From positions 1 to 6,301 of the forward strand of contig JACQCL010000155.1 in the NCBI GenBank assembly GCA_016201645.1: 6,301 nt of DNA. Reading direction: 5' to 3'. The notes below the pieces were generated by a model, which did no database searches, was not told where the DNA came from, and worked only from the letters and a program-made list of their open reading frames with translations. Positions 5,222 to 6,301 of the stretch are shown piece after piece. Made by a program: the position numbers and the translations under genes. Source of the stretch: Candidatus Rokuibacteriota bacterium. Its GTDB lineage: Bacteria; Methylomirabilota; Methylomirabilia; Rokubacteriales; CSP1-6. How positions within the stretch are numbered: position 1 is the stretch's first letter; the number at the start of each line of letters is the position of its first letter.

Positions 5222-5943
5222 CGTAGAATGCCCTCCCCCCAAAACAGACTGATCGCCCCCCCGAAGGCCAGGAACGGGCCAAAGGGGAGCGGATCCTTTC
5301 GGCCCTTCCGGCCTGCCACGAGGAGCGCGACGGCGACAGCACCCCCCAGGAGTGCCGCCAGGAAGAGTCCGAGGAGCAGTAGCTTCCAGCCGAGGAATGC
5401 GCCGAGCATGGCGCCGAGCTTCATGTCGCCGCCTCCCATCCCGCCTCCGCTCAGCACGATAACCAGGAAGAAGGCGCCGCCGCCGAGCAGGATGCCGAGG
5501 AGCGAATTGAACCAGGACCCCCGGCCCAGCAGCGCGCTGCCCGCGAAGCCGGCCACGATGCCCGGGAGCGTGATGCGGTCGGGGATTAACTGGTGCTCGA
5601 GGTCAATGGCCGTGATGACGATGAGGGCGGACAGAAGGAAAAGGGCGAGCGGAAGATCCGAGTGCCACCCGATCTGAATGTACGCGAGGGTGAACAGCAA
5701 CGCCGTCCCCATCTCGACGATCGGGTACCGCCACGCGATCCGCCCCCTGCAGTCGCGACACCGCCCCTGGAGGACAAGGAAGCTGAGCACAGGGATGTTG
5801 TCGTACCATCGGATCGGGCTCCCGCAGGCGGGGCAGGCCGAGCCGGGCATCCACAGGCTCCTCCCCTTGGGTAGCCGAGAGGCGCACACGTTGAGAAAAC
5901 TTCCTACCATCGCGCCCATGGCACAGAGGCCCGCGATCATCAT
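5194..5943 (-). CDS. pilD: PilD, prepilin leader peptidase/N-methyltransferase (type IV prepilin peptidase)
   Basis: PilD is an inner-membrane bifunctional aspartic protease. It removes the short leader from prepilins after Gly and N-methylates the new N-terminus. The 249-residue protein has a cytoplasmic N-terminal methylase-type domain with a zinc tetra-cysteine (C37-x2-C40 and C62-x2-C65). Several membrane helices follow. The two catalytic aspartates are visible: D114 in TAIDLEHQLIPD and D173 in the GGGD motif (GGGDMKLGAMLGAFLGW). The conserved PFGPFLA lies at 220-226. The N-terminal GSFLNVCASRLPKGRSL is typical. Its ATG overlaps the upstream pilin stop as ATGA. The preceding sequence has no clear ribosome site, so translation is likely coupled; a second ATG follows directly. 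The protein is complete with nothing missing. Its substrates probably include the two pilins flanking it. Confidence 0.96.
   Translation of the reverse strand: MMIAGLCAMGAMVGSFLNVCASRLPKGRSLWMPGSACPACGSPIRWYDNIPVLSFLVLQGRCRDCRGRIAWRYPIVEMGTALLFTLAYIQIGWHSDLPLALFLLSALIVITAIDLEHQLIPDRITLPGIVAGFAGSALLGRGSWFNSLLGILLGGGAFFLVIVLSGGGMGGGDMKLGAMLGAFLGWKLLLLGLFLAALLGGAVAVALLVAGRKGRKDPLPFGPFLAFGGAISLFWGEGILRWYLSGFAN
5231..5240 (-). promoter_or_regulatory. Ribosome binding site deciding the minor pilin start
   Basis: The minus strand reads GGGGGGAGGG, with its GGAGG core ending 10 bases before the ATG at 5221. It overlaps the alternative TTG start at 5242-5240, which makes that upstream start unlikely. 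It lies within the last codons of pilD. Confidence 0.6.
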
Positions 5944-6301
5944 GGAACCGACCCGACGACGCTGTCCCCGCTCGTACTGATTCTGTAGGTTCCGGCGGTG
6001 TAAGGCGTCCAGCCCGTCGCTGCGCTGGGCACGGGCGACAGGAACGGACCGACTGCTTGACCTAAAGCGTTCTGCTGGGAAAGGCTGACGGTGCGGAGGC
6101 CGCTCCCGTTACACTGACCTCCGGGAGTCTCGGCTCCAGATGGTGGGAAAGCCCGGCAGTGTCCCAGATACATGGTGAGCCCGTAGGCGAGCGTTGGCGT
6201 GTCGGCCGGGGCTTTGGCGATGCCCGCGCGGGCCTGGATGTTCTGGTAGAGCATTAAGGCTTTGGCGGCCCGGATTCCGATGATGGCCACCACGATCAGC
6301 A
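5940..6301 (-). CDS. Type IV pilin / GspG-like major pseudopilin, N-terminus cut by window edge
   Basis: The frame continues past the GTG at 6293 to the window edge and reads LIVVAIIGIRAAKALMLYQN, the interior of a pilin N-terminal helix. The real start, leader and cleavage site therefore lie beyond 6301. In the window there are 119 codons plus a TGA stop. The segment AKAPADTPTLAYGLTMYLGH followed by CRAFPPSG resembles the helix end and alpha-beta loop of GspG-like pilins, where a TLxxALxMY stretch leads into GxYPxxxxG. Two cysteines 14 residues apart lie in that loop. The helix is unusual in having IRAAKALML where LAAIAIP is common. It could be the major pilin or a pseudopilin; the sequence alone does not decide. 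It is joined to pilD by an ATGA overlap, which suggests co-expression with its processing enzyme. Confidence 0.85.
   Translation of the reverse strand, partial: LIVVAIIGIRAAKALMLYQNIQARAGIAKAPADTPTLAYGLTMYLGHCRAFPPSGAETPGGQCNGSGLRTVSLSQQNALGQAVGPFLSPVPSAATGWTPYTAGTYRISTSGDSVVGSVP

Noticed and set aside
5222..5242. TTG at 5242 as the minor pilin start
   Set aside because: It overlaps the only good ribosome site. The ATG at 5221 has a suitable spacing and gives a normal 13-residue prepilin leader.

Overview
The window is a high-GC bacterial segment carrying a type IV pilus (T4P) assembly locus. Every gene I can support lies on the minus strand, so the biological order runs from high to low coordinates. 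Gene content and order (pilin, prepilin peptidase, GspH/FimT-type minor pilin, then pilM-N-O-P-Q) indicate a Gram-negative, diderm organism: an outer-membrane secretin and a pilot-type lipoprotein are both encoded. The lineage cannot be fixed from this sequence. The overall feel (very GC-rich, PilM sequence style, Ala/Pro-rich linkers) is compatible with Methylomirabilota/Rokubacteria or deltaproteobacteria-like groups; this is an impression, not a search result.

Layout along the minus strand. (1) 6301-5940: 3' part of a pilin gene whose N-terminus is cut by the window edge; its body looks GspG-like. (2) 5943-5194: prepilin peptidase/N-methyltransferase (PilD), overlapping the pilin stop by ATGA. 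(3) 5221-4718: single GspH/FimT-type minor pilin whose ATG lies inside the 3' end of pilD. (4) 4717-4134: a 584-base gap without a convincing gene. It holds a near-consensus sigma-70 promoter reading into pilM, a sigma-54-like -24/-12 element, several inverted repeats and a hairpin just before the pilM ribosome site. (5) 4133-1450: pilM, pilN, pilO and pilP, tightly packed with ATGA overlaps or a 4-base gap. (6) 1436 to the left edge: the first 478 codons of pilQ, the secretin, with no stop in the window and therefore easy to miss in a list of closed ORFs.

How the genes work together. PilD cleaves and N-methylates the prepilins encoded beside it. PilM (cytoplasmic, actin-like) binds the N-terminal INLLP motif of PilN. 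PilN and PilO form the inner-membrane coiled-coil/ferredoxin-fold pair. PilP bridges them to the PilQ secretin through the periplasm. The extension/retraction ATPases (PilB, PilT) and the platform protein PilC are not in this window.

The locus is mostly conventional. The parts worth a second look are the unusual PilQ architecture (a roughly 100-residue Ala/Pro/Glu/Lys linker, a long charged helix inserted between N0 and N1, and a Gly/Ala/Pro insertion within N1), the regulatory gap before pilM, and the atypical pilin sequences. I found no evidence for a wholly new system, mobile element, CRISPR array, tRNA or rRNA.
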